DNA of 64,000 bases from Phaeospirillum tilakii (GCF_042683125.1 NZ_JBHUIY010000013.1:1-64000), one strand, 5' to 3'. Positions 8,667 through 17,986 are shown, counted from the stretch's first letter. The notes: generated by a model from the letters alone, not told the origin. Program-made: numbers and translations.

Positions 8667-9653
8667 TCAGGCGAGAGCCTCCCCCCGCAGCAGGGTATCG
8701 CGCTCGGTCGCGGTGAGGTCGGCCCCGGCGACGGCGGCGCGGGCCGGGTCGAGGGTCAGCGCCGGGCAGTCGCTGCCGAACACCAGCCGGTCGGCGCCGA
8801 GGGTGCGGGCGGCCAGGGTCAGCGAAGCCGCGCCGAACGAGGCGGTATCGGCCAGGATGTGGCGCGGGCGGCCGTCGGCGCGTGACGGCGGCAGGCCCAT
8901 CCGTTCCGCCGTCAGGGCGATCCGTTCCACCAGCAGCGGCAGGGTGCCGGCGAGGTTGGCGAGGCGGATCCGCGCCTCGGGGTAGGGATCAAGCAGGCCG
9001 GTGTAATCCAGCGTGATCGCGGCGGCGGTCAGGCTGTCCTGGAACCCGACCGCGCGGCGGCGGATCATCGCCAGCGGGTCGTCGCCGCCCGCCGGCCAGG
9101 GGCGGCCGGAGATCGGGCCGGGATGGACGAAGAGCTGGGTGCGCAGGCGGTGGGCCGCCGCCAGCACCGGGCGAAAGCGGTCGGCGGTGGCATCGTCGGC
9201 GAAGGCGTCGGCCGGCAGCATGCCGCCCTCCAGCCCCTGCTCCTCCACCGCGATCGCCAGCAGCCGCGCCGCCCGGTCGGGGTCGGCGGTCGGCAGCAAA
9301 GCGAGCCCGCCGAAGCGGCCGCCGGATTCGCGGGCAAGGCGGGCGAAGCCGCGATTGGTCGCCTCGGCCACCGCCTGTTCGAGGTCCGGCGGCAGGGCGG
9401 CGGGGAAGATCCCGGCGATCACCGCCAGCGACAGCACTTGCCGGTCGATCCCGGCCTGGTCGAGCGCGGCGCGGCGGGCGTCGAGGTCGAGCTGGGCCTC
9501 CTTGACCGCCGGGGCGCGGCCGTCGGGCAGGCGCAGGCGGCGGGCGGCGCCGTCGCGGATCAGGCAGGGCGGGGTGGCGCGGCCGGCCAGCAGCGCCAGC
9601 GCCTCGGGCGGGATCCAGTGGGCGTGCCAGTCGGTGACGGCGGGGGCGTTCAT
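8667..9653 (-). CDS. Amidohydrolase-2 family metal-dependent hydrolase/decarboxylase (ACMSD-like)
   Basis: TIM-barrel metalloenzyme of the amidohydrolase-2 group, which includes aminocarboxymuconate-semialdehyde decarboxylase; the substrate is unknown. In the 328 residues the metal ligands are visible as HAH (His10, His12), FVHPG in the middle, and GSDCP near the C-terminus. The ATG at 9653 opens directly with the strand leading to HxH, so the start is secure. It is divergent from the drug-exporter gene and is not obviously part of a catabolic operon, so decarboxylase and hydrolase activity are equally possible. Confidence 0.75.
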   Translation of the reverse strand: MNAPAVTDWHAHWIPPEALALLAGRATPPCLIRDGAARRLRLPDGRAPAVKEAQLDLDARRAALDQAGIDRQVLSLAVIAGIFPAALPPDLEQAVAEATNRGFARLARESGGRFGGLALLPTADPDRAARLLAIAVEEQGLEGGMLPADAFADDATADRFRPVLAAAHRLRTQLFVHPGPISGRPWPAGGDDPLAMIRRRAVGFQDSLTAAAITLDYTGLLDPYPEARIRLANLAGTLPLLVERIALTAERMGLPPSRADGRPRHILADTASFGAASLTLAARTLGADRLVFGSDCPALTLDPARAAVAGADLTATERDTLLRGEALA

Positions 9654-9668
9654 CGGGCTCCGGCGGGG

Positions 9669-9696
9669 TTGGCGGCGGGCGGGGGCCGGCTATAAT
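9669..9696 (+). promoter_or_regulatory. Sigma-70-type promoter of the Bcr/CflA exporter gene
   Basis: TTGGCG at 9669-9674 and a perfect TATAAT at 9691-9696 are 16 bases apart. Transcription would start near 9703, giving an untranslated leader of about 28 bases before the GTG at 9731. The ATG at 9695 lies inside the -10 box, so it cannot be the start codon. Confidence 0.65.
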
Positions 9697-9730
9697 GCCG
9701 CCTCCGGCCATCGCGGGGAAAGGGGATCCG

Positions 9731-10927
9731 GTGACGCAGACCACGGTGGGGGGCCCGGCGCCCGATCCGGTGCGGCTGGCCTGGGCGCTGGGGCTGGCCT
9801 CGGCGTTCGGTCCGTTCGCGATCGACATGTATCTGCCGGCCTTTCCCGCCATCGCCGCCGAGCTGTCCTGCCCGGTCGGCACGGTGCAGATGACGCTGGC
9901 GGTGTTCCTGCTCGGGCTGGCGGCGGGACAGGTGCTGTGGGGCAGTCTGGCCGACCGGATCGGCCGCCGCCTGCCCCTGCTGGCCGGCTGCCTGCTGTTC
10001 ACCCTGTCCTCGATCCTGTGCGCCCTGACCGACTCGATTGAACTGCTGCTGGCGGCCCGCTTCGTGATGGGGGTGGCGGGCTCGGCCGGGTCGGTGGTGC
10101 CGCGCGCGATCGTGCGCGACCTGTTCGAGGAGGCCGAGGCGGCGCGCTTCTACGCCCTGACCATGCTGATCGGCGGGATCGCCCCGGTGGTGGCGCCGGT
10201 GCTGGGCGGGCTGCTGTTCGAGGCGGTGGGGTGGCGGCCGATCTTCTGGTCGATCGCCGCGATCGGCGCCGCCAGCTTCGTCCTGACCGCCGCCTTGGTG
10301 CCGGAGACGCTGTCCCCCGCCGCCACCCGTCCGGCGGCCGGGCTGCTGCGCACCTACGCCTGGGTGCTGAGCCGGCGCGCCTTCCTGGCCCCGGCGCTGG
10401 CGCTGGGCTGTTCGTTCGGGATGCTGTTCAGCTACATCACCAGCTCGTCGCTGGTGTTCATCACCGTCTATGGCGTGCCGCCGGGCCGGTTCGGCCTGCT
10501 GTTCGGAGCGGTGTCGCTGGTGCTGTATGGCGGCGCGCTGGCCAGCCGCTGGCTGTTGCAGCACCGCGCCGCCGCGCCGCTGCTGCGGCTGGCGAGTCTG
10601 GTGGCGGTGGCGGGCGGATTCGGGCTGGTGGCCTGCGCCTGGACCGGCTGGGGCGGCTTTCCGCTGTTCTTCGCCCTGCTGCTGGTCAGCCTGTCGAACC
10701 TTGGCCTGCTGTTCCCGATCGTCACCGCGATGACGATGCAGCCGTTCCCGACCGCCGCCGGGGCCGCCTCGGCCCTGCTCGGCATCCTACAATTCCTGAT
10801 CGGCGCGCTCGCCGGCGCCTTGTCCGGCCTGATCCACGACGGCACCGCCCTGCCGATGGCCTGCCAGATTGCCCTGTTCGCCCTGGCGACCTGGCTGCTG
10901 CTCGGCCTCACCCCCTCGCGCCGCTAA
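9731..10927 (+). CDS. Bcr/CflA family multidrug efflux MFS transporter
   Basis: Twelve-helix major facilitator protein of the drug/H+ antiporter 1 (Bcr/CflA) group, exporting small toxic compounds across the inner membrane. It has 398 residues from GTG 9731, preceded by AAGGGG. Family marks are FGPFAIDMYLPAFPAIAAEL at the start of helix 1, GSLADRIGRRLPLL in loop 2-3, and SVVPRAIVRDL in helix 4. An in-frame ATG 36 bases upstream is rejected because it falls in the -10 element. The substrate cannot be inferred. Confidence 0.87.
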   Translation: MTQTTVGGPAPDPVRLAWALGLASAFGPFAIDMYLPAFPAIAAELSCPVGTVQMTLAVFLLGLAAGQVLWGSLADRIGRRLPLLAGCLLFTLSSILCALTDSIELLLAARFVMGVAGSAGSVVPRAIVRDLFEEAEAARFYALTMLIGGIAPVVAPVLGGLLFEAVGWRPIFWSIAAIGAASFVLTAALVPETLSPAATRPAAGLLRTYAWVLSRRAFLAPALALGCSFGMLFSYITSSSLVFITVYGVPPGRFGLLFGAVSLVLYGGALASRWLLQHRAAAPLLRLASLVAVAGGFGLVACAWTGWGGFPLFFALLLVSLSNLGLLFPIVTAMTMQPFPTAAGAASALLGILQFLIGALAGALSGLIHDGTALPMACQIALFALATWLLLGLTPSRR

Positions 10928-10931
10928 TTGG

Positions 10932-10986
10932 GTCGAGGGCCTTCGGCCCTCGGGCGGGGATCGCCAAGGGGCGCCCCGCCCCTTGG
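10932..10986. repeat. Two palindromes between convergent genes (terminator)
   Basis: CGAGGGCCTTCGGCCCTCG near 10934-10952, then arms CCAAGGGG/CCCCTTGG at about 10964-10986. They separate the exporter gene from the convergent bpt gene and share arms with the cluster at 8557-8662. Confidence 0.7.
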
Positions 10987-11006
10987 CTCGGCGTGCCGAA
11001 GTTTCC

Positions 11007-11756
11007 TCAGTCGAGGGTGGCGGCCGGCGGCGGCGCGGGCTCGAAGGCGTGCCATCCCTCCGGCCCGAAGGCTTCGAGCGGCTGGAAGCGGGCCTTGTAG
11101 GACATCTTGCGGCTGTCGGCGATCCAGTAGCCGAGATAGACGTAGGGCAGCCCGATTTCGCGCGAGCGTTCGATCAGCCACAGCACCACCTGGGTGCCGA
11201 GGCTGCGGTGGTGCAGATCGGGATCGAAGAAGCTGTAGACGGCGGACAGCCCGTCGCGCATCCGGTCGGCGAGGCAGGTGGCGACCAGGGTGCCGTCGGG
11301 CTGGCGGAACTCGATCAGGAAGGTATCGACCGGGCTGTCCTCGACCATCGAGCGGTAATCGTAGAACCCCATCAGGGCCATGTCGCCGCCGGCATGGCGG
11401 GATTCCTGGTAGCGGGCGAACAGGCGGTATTGCTCGGCGGTGGCGCGGGCGGGGACCTTGCGGGCGACCAGCTCGGCGTTGGCGCGGGCGATGCGGCGCA
11501 TGGTGCGGCTGGGGGTGAAGCGGTCGGCGACGATCCGCACCGGGATGCAGGCGGCGCAGCCGGGGCAGGCCGGGGTGTAGGCGATCGAGTGGCTGCGGCG
11601 GAAGCCGGCGCGCGACAGCGCCTCGTGCAGGCCGTCGGCGTCGGGGCCGTTCAGCTCGGTGACGATCTTGCGCTCCAGCCGCCCGGCCACGTAGGGGCAG
11701 GGCAGCGGCGCGGTGGTGAAGAAGAAATGTGGTCGCTTGAGAGGGAAATGATCCAT
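11007..11756 (-). CDS. bpt: Aspartate/glutamate leucyltransferase (N-end rule, Bpt)
   Basis: Transfers leucine from Leu-tRNA to proteins with N-terminal Asp or Glu, marking them for ClpAP degradation. It has 249 residues from ATG 11756 (MDHFPLKRPHFFFTT). The N-terminal Cys-containing block CPYVAGRLERKIVTEL and the CPGCAACIPVRI motif (related to eukaryotic ATE1) are followed by the GNAT-fold region with FYDYRSMVEDSPVDTF and YVYLGYWI. The open frame upstream of 11756 lacks family similarity. It is separated by a short gap from the rdd-motB-motA genes on the same strand. Confidence 0.92.
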   Translation of the reverse strand: MDHFPLKRPHFFFTTAPLPCPYVAGRLERKIVTELNGPDADGLHEALSRAGFRRSHSIAYTPACPGCAACIPVRIVADRFTPSRTMRRIARANAELVARKVPARATAEQYRLFARYQESRHAGGDMALMGFYDYRSMVEDSPVDTFLIEFRQPDGTLVATCLADRMRDGLSAVYSFFDPDLHHRSLGTQVVLWLIERSREIGLPYVYLGYWIADSRKMSYKARFQPLEAFGPEGWHAFEPAPPPAATLD

Positions 11757-11906
11757 CGTCTCGATTCCGGAAAGCGATCCTCTTCCCACGCGGGGACTGC
11801 CTTGGCGCCGCCGGGATCGTCGGCCCGCTGACCCCGATATGGGGATCCCCGGCGCCGCTGCAAACCTTCGTCTGGGGGGAGCGGTCAAAAACCGCCGGAA
11901 CGGCGC

Positions 11907-12335
11907 TCAGCGCCAGCCGGCCGGATCGTTGACCACCACCACCCCGGCCAGCCAGTCATGCAGGGCGCGGCGGCGGGGATTGAACAGCGTCACCAGCAAA
12001 ATCAGGCTGCCGGTGACGGCGACCGACAGATAGAACCCGGCGCCATGGGCCAGCGCCTGCCACCAGGCGGGATGGCCGGCGTTGGCCTCGGCGCCCGGCC
12101 GCACCGACATCACCCGGAGGCCGGCGATGCGCATGCCGAAGGTGGCGGCGCGCGGCCCGGCGACGGTGACGACGTGATAGGCCAGCGGCACCAGCCCGAG
12201 CAGCACCGCCAGCAGCGGCCACAGCAGGCCGAAACTGAGGGCGCCGACGATCACGGCGGCGACCAGGGCCATCAGCCACAGCAGCCCGACCACCGCCAGA
12301 TCGAGACAGTAAGCATAAACCCGGCGCGGGGTCAC
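11907..12335 (-). CDS. RDD family membrane protein
   Basis: Small integral membrane protein of the RDD family, whose role is poorly known; some members affect ion or osmotic stress. From GTG 12335 it has 142 residues with three hydrophobic helices and the family end RRRALHDWLAGVVVV. The codons before 12335 stay open and read WDDPWRYPIYYLGV, which looks like the usual RDD N-terminus. The true start may therefore lie upstream, possibly a CTG at 12422 overlapping the motB stop. No ATG, GTG or TTG is available in that stretch. Confidence 0.75.
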   Translation of the reverse strand: MTPRRVYAYCLDLAVVGLLWLMALVAAVIVGALSFGLLWPLLAVLLGLVPLAYHVVTVAGPRAATFGMRIAGLRVMSVRPGAEANAGHPAWWQALAHGAGFYLSVAVTGSLILLVTLFNPRRRALHDWLAGVVVVNDPAGWR

Positions 12336-12418
12336 GCCGAGATAGTAAATCGGGTACCGCCACGGATCGTCCCAGGCCAGCCGGTCCGGCAGCGGCCCGG
12401 GCAGGGGACGCGGCTCGG

Positions 12419-13423
12419 TCAGGGCTTGCTCCCCCGGGTCATCGGCACCGACAGGGTCTTCGAGTCGGTCGGGCCGAGATCGCTGTCGCGCAGCAGGATG
12501 ATGCTGATGCGGCGGTTGCGCACCGCCTTGGGATCCTTGGCGTCGAGCGGGTCCTGGTCGGCGCGGCCGACGACGCGGTCGATGCGGTTTTCCGGCACCC
12601 CGGCGGCGACCAGGATCCGGCGCGAGGCGAGGGCGCGGTCGGCCGACAATTCCCAGTTGGTGTAGCCGGAGGGATCGCGGAACGGCACCGCGTCGGTGTT
12701 GCCGGAGATCGAGATGCGGTTGTCGGGCAATTGCTTGATCACCCGCGCCACCATGTCGAGCATGGCGCGGGTGTGGCCATAGGGGGCGCTGGAGCCCGAG
12801 GGGAACATCGCCAGCCCCTCCTGGTCGGTGATCTGGATCCGCAGCCCCTCGGGGGTGTTGTCAACCAGCATGCTGCCCTGGAACTGCTTCAGCTCGGGGA
12901 TGCCCTTGACCGCGTTCTGCAACACTTCCTTGGCCTTGTCGAAACGCTGCTGCTCGCGCTTGGCCATGGTTTCCTTGAACTGCTCCTCGCTGATCGTGCC
13001 CTGCTGGCCCTGACCCTGCTGGCCCTGCTCGCTGCCGGGGCTGCCGGGCTGGTCGGGGCTGGCCTGGGGCTCGACCGGGGTGGAGAGGTCGTTGCCGTCC
13101 TGGCTGAGCGAGGAGGGCGGCAGCGACTGGACCAGGGCCGGGGAGGAGGTCTGGTTGACCTGGGCGCCCTCGCCGATGGTCTGGCCGCCCAGCACCCCGC
13201 CGGCGCCGTTGGTGCTGTCCGAGGCCATGGTCGGGGCGAAATAGTTCGACACCCCGGTCAATTGCTCCTCGGTGACGGCGTTGAGCAGCCACAGCAGCAG
13301 GAAGAACGCCATCATCGCGGTGACGAAATCGGCGTAGGCGACCTTCCAGGCGCCGCCGTGATGGCCGGCGCCGCCTTTCTTGATCCGCTTGATGATGATC
13401 GGGTTGCCGCCGCTTTCGGCCAT
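12419..13423 (-). CDS. motB: Flagellar motor stator protein MotB
   Basis: Peptidoglycan-anchoring half of the proton-driven stator. It has 334 residues. A short cytoplasmic start leads into one transmembrane helix with the ion-binding aspartate Asp32 (AYADFVTAMM), which carries protons in this family. A Gln/Gly/Ser/Pro-rich periplasmic linker (about 75-165) is unusually long. The OmpA-like peptidoglycan-binding domain follows (NRISISGNTDAVPF, LSADRALASRRILV). It lies 49 bases after motA, and the two form an operon. Confidence 0.95.
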   Translation of the reverse strand: MAESGGNPIIIKRIKKGGAGHHGGAWKVAYADFVTAMMAFFLLLWLLNAVTEEQLTGVSNYFAPTMASDSTNGAGGVLGGQTIGEGAQVNQTSSPALVQSLPPSSLSQDGNDLSTPVEPQASPDQPGSPGSEQGQQGQGQQGTISEEQFKETMAKREQQRFDKAKEVLQNAVKGIPELKQFQGSMLVDNTPEGLRIQITDQEGLAMFPSGSSAPYGHTRAMLDMVARVIKQLPDNRISISGNTDAVPFRDPSGYTNWELSADRALASRRILVAAGVPENRIDRVVGRADQDPLDAKDPKAVRNRRISIILLRDSDLGPTDSKTLSVPMTRGSKP

Positions 13424-13472
13424 GGTCGCGTGCCTCTATCGGGGGGGAGGGGGAGGAGGGGAGGGCGACCGG

Positions 13473-14333
13473 TCAGTCGGGCGGCAGGTTGGTCACCGTC
13501 TCTTCCAGTTCCTGGAAGGTCGGGCGCAGTTCGTCGGGCAGGATCTTGCGGGCGAATTCGATCGACACCTGCGGGGCGTAGCCCTGCATGTGGCCGAGCA
13601 GCCCATGCTTGAGCGCCAGCAGATAATAGTGGTCCGAATCGAAACACAACTGCATGTTGCGGGCGATCGGGGCGACGAAGCCGTAGGAGATCAGCACGCC
13701 CGAGAAGGTCCCGACCAGCGCGGCGCCGATCAGGTGGCCCAGCACCTCGGGCGGCTCGGTGATCGAGCCCATGGTGTGGATCACGCCGAGCACCGCGGCG
13801 ACGATGCCGAGGGCGGGCATCGCGTCGGACATCAGGTTCACGGCGTGGGAAATCTCGTGGTAGTGCTTGTGGTGGGCCTCAAGCTCGCCGTCGATGATGG
13901 TCTCAAGCTCGTGGGCGTTGCTGGTGCCGAGGGTCAGCAGCCGCAGATAGTCGCACAGGAAGGTGCGGATGTGGTGGTCGCCGTTGAACTTGGGGAACTT
14001 GGCGAACAGCGGGCTTTCGTCGGGTTTTTCGACGTGGCTTTCGAGCGCCAGATCGCCCTTGGTCTTGGCCAGCTTGAACACCGCGTACATCATCGACAGC
14101 ATCTCAAGGTAATCGTCCTTGCCGTGATGCGGCCCCTTGAAGATCAAGGCGATGTTGGCGGCGATGCCGGTGATGATGGATTTGGGGTTGCCGATCAGCA
14201 TCGAGCCGACGGCGGCGCCGATGATGATGACCCATTCGAACGGCTGGAACAGCACGTCGAGGTGACCGCCAGGCGCGGCGTATCCGCCGATCACGCTGAC
14301 GAAGATCACGATGATGCCGATGATCGCGAACAT
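13473..14333 (-). CDS. motA: Flagellar motor stator protein MotA
   Basis: Four-helix inner-membrane protein that, with MotB, forms the proton channel turning the flagellar rotor. It has 286 residues, the usual length. Marks are the N-terminal MFAIIGIIVIFVSVIGGY helix, the large cytoplasmic domain with its charged residues, and the two C-terminal helices with MPALGIVAAVLGVIHTMG. The ATG at 14333 is unambiguous. The upstream 217 bases divergent to rsh should hold the promoter. I looked for a flagellar sigma-28 box and did not find a convincing one. Confidence 0.95.
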   Translation of the reverse strand: MFAIIGIIVIFVSVIGGYAAPGGHLDVLFQPFEWVIIIGAAVGSMLIGNPKSIITGIAANIALIFKGPHHGKDDYLEMLSMMYAVFKLAKTKGDLALESHVEKPDESPLFAKFPKFNGDHHIRTFLCDYLRLLTLGTSNAHELETIIDGELEAHHKHYHEISHAVNLMSDAMPALGIVAAVLGVIHTMGSITEPPEVLGHLIGAALVGTFSGVLISYGFVAPIARNMQLCFDSDHYYLLALKHGLLGHMQGYAPQVSIEFARKILPDELRPTFQELEETVTNLPPD

Positions 14334-14550
14334 GGATTTCCCCTGGTCCCCCGCTTGCGCTTAGACGGGTGGTAGCCCAATCTGCCCGAAAGTCTGCAAT
14401 AATTCCTTACCGCCGTCCCATGTCAACGCACGGGATGTGAAAAAAGGGGGCCGGGTTGCGCGGTTTCCTCTTTTCCGCCGCCGCCGCGGCGGTCAAACTT
14501 GGGCCAGAGGTGGTGTCGCCCGACCGGCCGCGCAAGGAGTCTGCCCCAGC

Positions 14551-16704
14551 ATGATGCGCCAGTTCGAACTGGTGGAACGTGTCAAGTCCTACGATCCCGC
14601 CGCGGACGAGGATGCGATCAACCGTGCCTATGTTTACGCGATGAAGATGCATGGCTCGCAATTGCGGGCCTCGGGCGATCCCTACTTCTCGCATCCAATC
14701 GAAGTCGCCGGCATCCTGACCCGCTACCGGCTCGATTTCGCCTCGATCATCACCGCCCTGCTGCACGACACCGTCGAGGACACCCCGGCGACGCTGGAGG
14801 AGATCGAACGCCTGTTCGGGGCCGAGATCGCCCGGCTGGTCGATGGCGTCACCAAGCTCAACCGGATCGAGCTGCAATCCGACCACAACAAGCAGGCCGA
14901 GAATCTGCGCAAGCTGGTGCTGGCGATGAGCGAGGACATCCGGGTCCTGCTGGTCAAGCTGGCCGACCGCATGCACAACATGCGGACGCTGCATTACATC
15001 AAGAACCCCGACAAGCGCCGCCGCATCGCGCTTGAGACGATGGAGATCTACGCCCCGCTGGCCGAGCGCATCGGCATGCAGGAAATCAAGATGGAGCTGG
15101 AGGATCTCGCCTTCACCGAGCTTCATCCCGACGCGCGCGCCTCGATCGTGGCGCGGCTCGGCTTCCTGCGCGAGCAGGGCGGCGACCTGATCGGCCGCAT
15201 CCTGGAGGAACTGCGCAAGATCCTGACCGAGGCCGGGATCAACGCCACCGTGTCGGGGCGGGAAAAGACCCCCTACTCGATCTGGCAGAAGATGCAGCGC
15301 AAGAATGTCGGCTTCGAGCAATTGTCCGACATCATGGCCTTCCGCGTCGGGGTGGACGGGGTCGAGGATTGCTACCGCGCGCTGGGGGTGATCCATTCGA
15401 AATATCCGATGGTGCCCAACCGCTTCAAGGACTACATCTCGGTCCCCAAGCCCAACGGCTACCGCTCGCTGCATACCGGGGTATTCGGGCCCGAGCGCCA
15501 GCGGATCGAGATCCAGATCCGCACCCACGAGATGCACGAGGTGTCGGAACTCGGCGTCGCCGCCCACTGGAAATACAAGCGCGAGGGCTCGGCCAAGCCG
15601 ACCGACGGCCGCCAGTACCGCTGGCTGCGCGAGCTGCTCGACATCCTCGAACACGCCTCGAACCCCGAGGAATTCCTTGAGCACACCAAGCTCGAGATGT
15701 TCCAGGATCAGGTGTTCTGCTTCACCCCCAAGGGCGACCTGATCGCCCTGCCGCGCGGGGCCTGCGCGGTCGATTTCGCCTATGCCGTCCATTCCCAGAT
15801 CGGCGACACCTGCGTCGGCGCCAAGGTCAACGGCCGCATCCTGCCGCTCCGGACCGAGCTTCAGAACGGCGATCAGGTCGAGATCATCACCTCGAAGGCG
15901 CAGACCCCCAACCCGACCTGGGAACGCTTCGTCGTCACCGGCAAGGCCCGCGCCCGCATCCGCCGCTTCGTCCGCACCCAGCAGCGCACCCAATATGTCG
16001 AGCTGGGGCGCGGCATGCTGGCCCGCGCCTTCCGCCAGGAAGGCTACGACGCCACCGACAAGGCGCTCGACGGGGTGCTGAAGATCCACAAGGCCGCCAC
16101 GGTCGAGGATCTGGTGGCGATGGTGGGCGAGGGCCTGCTGTCGGCGCGCGAGGTGCTGGTCTCGGTGTTCCCCGAGCTGAAGGCCAAGGCGGCCCAGCTC
16201 CGTCCCGACAATGTCGTCGCGCTGAAGGGCCGCCCGCCCGAGCGCCGCGACAAGGCCGGGGCGATGCCGATCAAGGGGCTGATCCCCGGCATGGCGATGC
16301 ATTTCGCCGGCTGTTGCCACCCCTTGCCCGGCGACCGCATCGTCGGTATCGTCGCCACCGGCCGCGGCGTGACGATCCACACCATCGATTGCGAAAATCT
16401 CGAACAATTCGTCGATCAGCCCGAACGCTGGCTTGACGTCGCCTGGGACGATGCCGACGACAAGGCCCATGTCGGCCGGATCGATCTGGTCGTCACCAAC
16501 GAACCCGGGGCGCTCGGCGCGGTCTCGACCGTGATCGCCAAGAACATGGGCAACATCACCAACCTCAAGATCACCAACCGGACCAACGATTTCTTCGAGA
16601 TGATCATCGACATCGAGGTGCGGGACGTCAAACACCTGACCAACGTCATCGCCGCCCTGCGCGCCACCCCGACCATCAGCTCGGTCGAGCGCGCCCGCAA
16701 CTGA
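14551..16704 (+). CDS. rsh: Bifunctional (p)ppGpp synthetase/hydrolase, RelA/SpoT family
   Basis: Makes and degrades (p)ppGpp to control the stringent response; alphaproteobacteria usually have one such Rsh. It has 717 residues from ATG 14551, preceded by AAGGAG. The HD hydrolase domain keeps His48 and His72-Asp73 (LLHDTVEDT). The synthetase domain (about 230-345) has REKTPYSIWQKM and DIMAFRV. TGS (about 385-445) and C-terminal ACT (about 640-715, NLKITNRTNDFFEMII) regulatory domains complete the family layout. Intact catalytic motifs in both halves suggest a truly bifunctional enzyme. Confidence 0.95.
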   Translation: MMRQFELVERVKSYDPAADEDAINRAYVYAMKMHGSQLRASGDPYFSHPIEVAGILTRYRLDFASIITALLHDTVEDTPATLEEIERLFGAEIARLVDGVTKLNRIELQSDHNKQAENLRKLVLAMSEDIRVLLVKLADRMHNMRTLHYIKNPDKRRRIALETMEIYAPLAERIGMQEIKMELEDLAFTELHPDARASIVARLGFLREQGGDLIGRILEELRKILTEAGINATVSGREKTPYSIWQKMQRKNVGFEQLSDIMAFRVGVDGVEDCYRALGVIHSKYPMVPNRFKDYISVPKPNGYRSLHTGVFGPERQRIEIQIRTHEMHEVSELGVAAHWKYKREGSAKPTDGRQYRWLRELLDILEHASNPEEFLEHTKLEMFQDQVFCFTPKGDLIALPRGACAVDFAYAVHSQIGDTCVGAKVNGRILPLRTELQNGDQVEIITSKAQTPNPTWERFVVTGKARARIRRFVRTQQRTQYVELGRGMLARAFRQEGYDATDKALDGVLKIHKAATVEDLVAMVGEGLLSAREVLVSVFPELKAKAAQLRPDNVVALKGRPPERRDKAGAMPIKGLIPGMAMHFAGCCHPLPGDRIVGIVATGRGVTIHTIDCENLEQFVDQPERWLDVAWDDADDKAHVGRIDLVVTNEPGALGAVSTVIAKNMGNITNLKITNRTNDFFEMIIDIEVRDVKHLTNVIAALRATPTISSVERARN

Positions 16705-16760
16705 GCCCCGCCCCCGCCCCGCCGTTTCCGTTCCTATCCCCGACTGGAGCTTTGCCCGAG

Positions 16761-17519
16761 ATGACCCCCCGTCGTCTTCGCCTCGGCGTCAACATCGATC
16801 ACGTCGCCACCCTGCGCAACGCGCGCGGCGGCGCCCATCCCGATCCGGTGCGCGCCGCCGCCGCCGCCGCCCGCGCCGGGGCCGACGGCATCACCGCCCA
16901 TCTGCGCGAGGATCGCCGCCACATCACCGACCGCGACATCGAACGCCTGCGCGCCGAGATCGCCCTGCCGCTCAACATGGAGATGGCCGCCACCCCGGAA
17001 ATGGTGGCGATCGCCGCCCGGCTGAGGCCGCACGCGGTGTGCGTGGTGCCCGAACGGCGCGAGGAGCGCACCACCGAGGGCGGACTCGACGTCGCCGGCC
17101 GGCGCGAGGCGCTGCGCGAACTGCTCGCCCCCCTGATCGCCGCCGGCATCCGCGTGTCGATGTTCGTCGAGCCCGAGCCGGTCCAGCTCGACGCCGCCCG
17201 CGCCATCGGCGCCCCGGTGGTCGAGCTGCATACCGGCGCCTATTGCAACGCCGCCGCCGGCCCGGCGCGCGAGGCCGAACTCCAACGGGTGGTGCGCGCC
17301 GCCGCCCATGCCGAGGCGCTCGGGCTCGAATGCCATGCCGGCCACGGCCTCGGTTTCGATACCGTGCTGCCGGTGGCGGCGATCGCGACCATCACCGAAC
17401 TCAACATCGGCCATTTTCTGATCGGCGAGGCGGTGTTCACCGGGCTTGACGCCGCGATCGGCCGGATGCGCGGGCTGATGGACGCGGTGCGGCCGCTGCC
17501 GGTGGAGCCGGCGCGGTGA
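16761..17519 (+). CDS. pdxJ: Pyridoxine 5'-phosphate synthase PdxJ
   Basis: Condenses 3-amino-1-hydroxyacetone phosphate with deoxyxylulose phosphate, the last ring-forming step of DXP-dependent vitamin B6 synthesis. It has 252 residues from ATG 16761, chosen over TTG 16752 because GGAG lies eleven bases upstream. The start LRLGVNIDHVATLRNARGG, the HLREDRRHI block and the phosphate-binding end IGHFLIGEAVF are all present. The stop overlaps the acpS GTG by four bases, a common pairing. Confidence 0.95.
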   Translation: MTPRRLRLGVNIDHVATLRNARGGAHPDPVRAAAAAARAGADGITAHLREDRRHITDRDIERLRAEIALPLNMEMAATPEMVAIAARLRPHAVCVVPERREERTTEGGLDVAGRREALRELLAPLIAAGIRVSMFVEPEPVQLDAARAIGAPVVELHTGAYCNAAAGPAREAELQRVVRAAAHAEALGLECHAGHGLGFDTVLPVAAIATITELNIGHFLIGEAVFTGLDAAIGRMRGLMDAVRPLPVEPAR

Positions 17520-17920
17520 TCCTTGGCCTCGGCAACGACCTGATCGACATCCGCCGGATCGAACGCTCGATCGCCCGCTTCGGCGACCGCTTCCTCGACC
17601 GGGTGTTCACCCCGGTCGAGCGCGCCCGCGCCGAGGCCCGCACCGAATCCCTGCGCGCCGCCACCTACGCCAAGCGTTACGCCGCCAAGGAGGCCTGTGC
17701 CAAGGCGCTCGGCACCGGCTTCGCCGAGGGGGTGTTCTGGCGCGACATCGGGGTGGTCGATCTCGGCGCCGGCCGTCCTGGCCTCGCCCTGACCGGCGGC
17801 GCCGCCGCCCGGCTGGCCGCGCTTGTTCCGCCCGGCCACGCCGCCCGGATCGACCTCGCCATGACCGACGAATTCCCGCTGGCCGAGGCGACGGTGATTC
17901 TCTCCGCCGTCCCCGCCTGA
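17516..17920 (+). CDS. acpS: Holo-[acyl-carrier-protein] synthase AcpS
   Basis: Attaches 4'-phosphopantetheine from CoA to the acyl carrier protein. It has 134 residues from a GTG that overlaps the pdxJ stop (GTGA). Mg/CoA ligands Asp8 (GNDLIDI) and Glu59 (AAKEACAKALGTG) are present. It is slightly longer than the E. coli enzyme because of an extended C-terminal part. Whether it also primes the carrier domain of the NRPS at 53,051-57,031 is unknown; a Sfp-type enzyme is not in this window. Confidence 0.94.
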   Translation: MILGLGNDLIDIRRIERSIARFGDRFLDRVFTPVERARAEARTESLRAATYAKRYAAKEACAKALGTGFAEGVFWRDIGVVDLGAGRPGLALTGGAAARLAALVPPGHAARIDLAMTDEFPLAEATVILSAVPA

Positions 17921-17940
17921 CCATGCCCGAAAGAAAAGGG

Positions 17941-17986
17941 AGTCCGAGGCATCGCCTCGGGCGGAGACCGGGGCGGCAGCCCCGCA
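17941..17986. repeat. Palindromic repeat between acpS and lepB
   Basis: CCGAGGCATCGCCTCGG near 17944-17960 is followed by a GGGGCGGCAGCCCC hairpin near 17970-17983, after an A-rich AAGAAAAGGGAG. This is the same architecture as the right arm of the repeat at 3445-3559. It may terminate the rsh-pdxJ-acpS transcript. Confidence 0.65.

Noticed and set aside
9695..9697. ATG at 9695 as start of the Bcr/CflA exporter
   Set aside because: It overlaps a perfect TATAAT -10 box; the GTG at 9731 has a ribosome binding site.
14407..16635. Long open frame (742 codons) antisense to rsh, and similar long frames antisense to parC, the GGDEF-EAL gene, the NRPS gene and the chemoreceptor
   Set aside because: In DNA this GC-rich the codon bias of the real gene keeps the opposite strand open. 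The products are His/Arg/Gly/Asp-rich and lack ribosome binding sites and family similarity.
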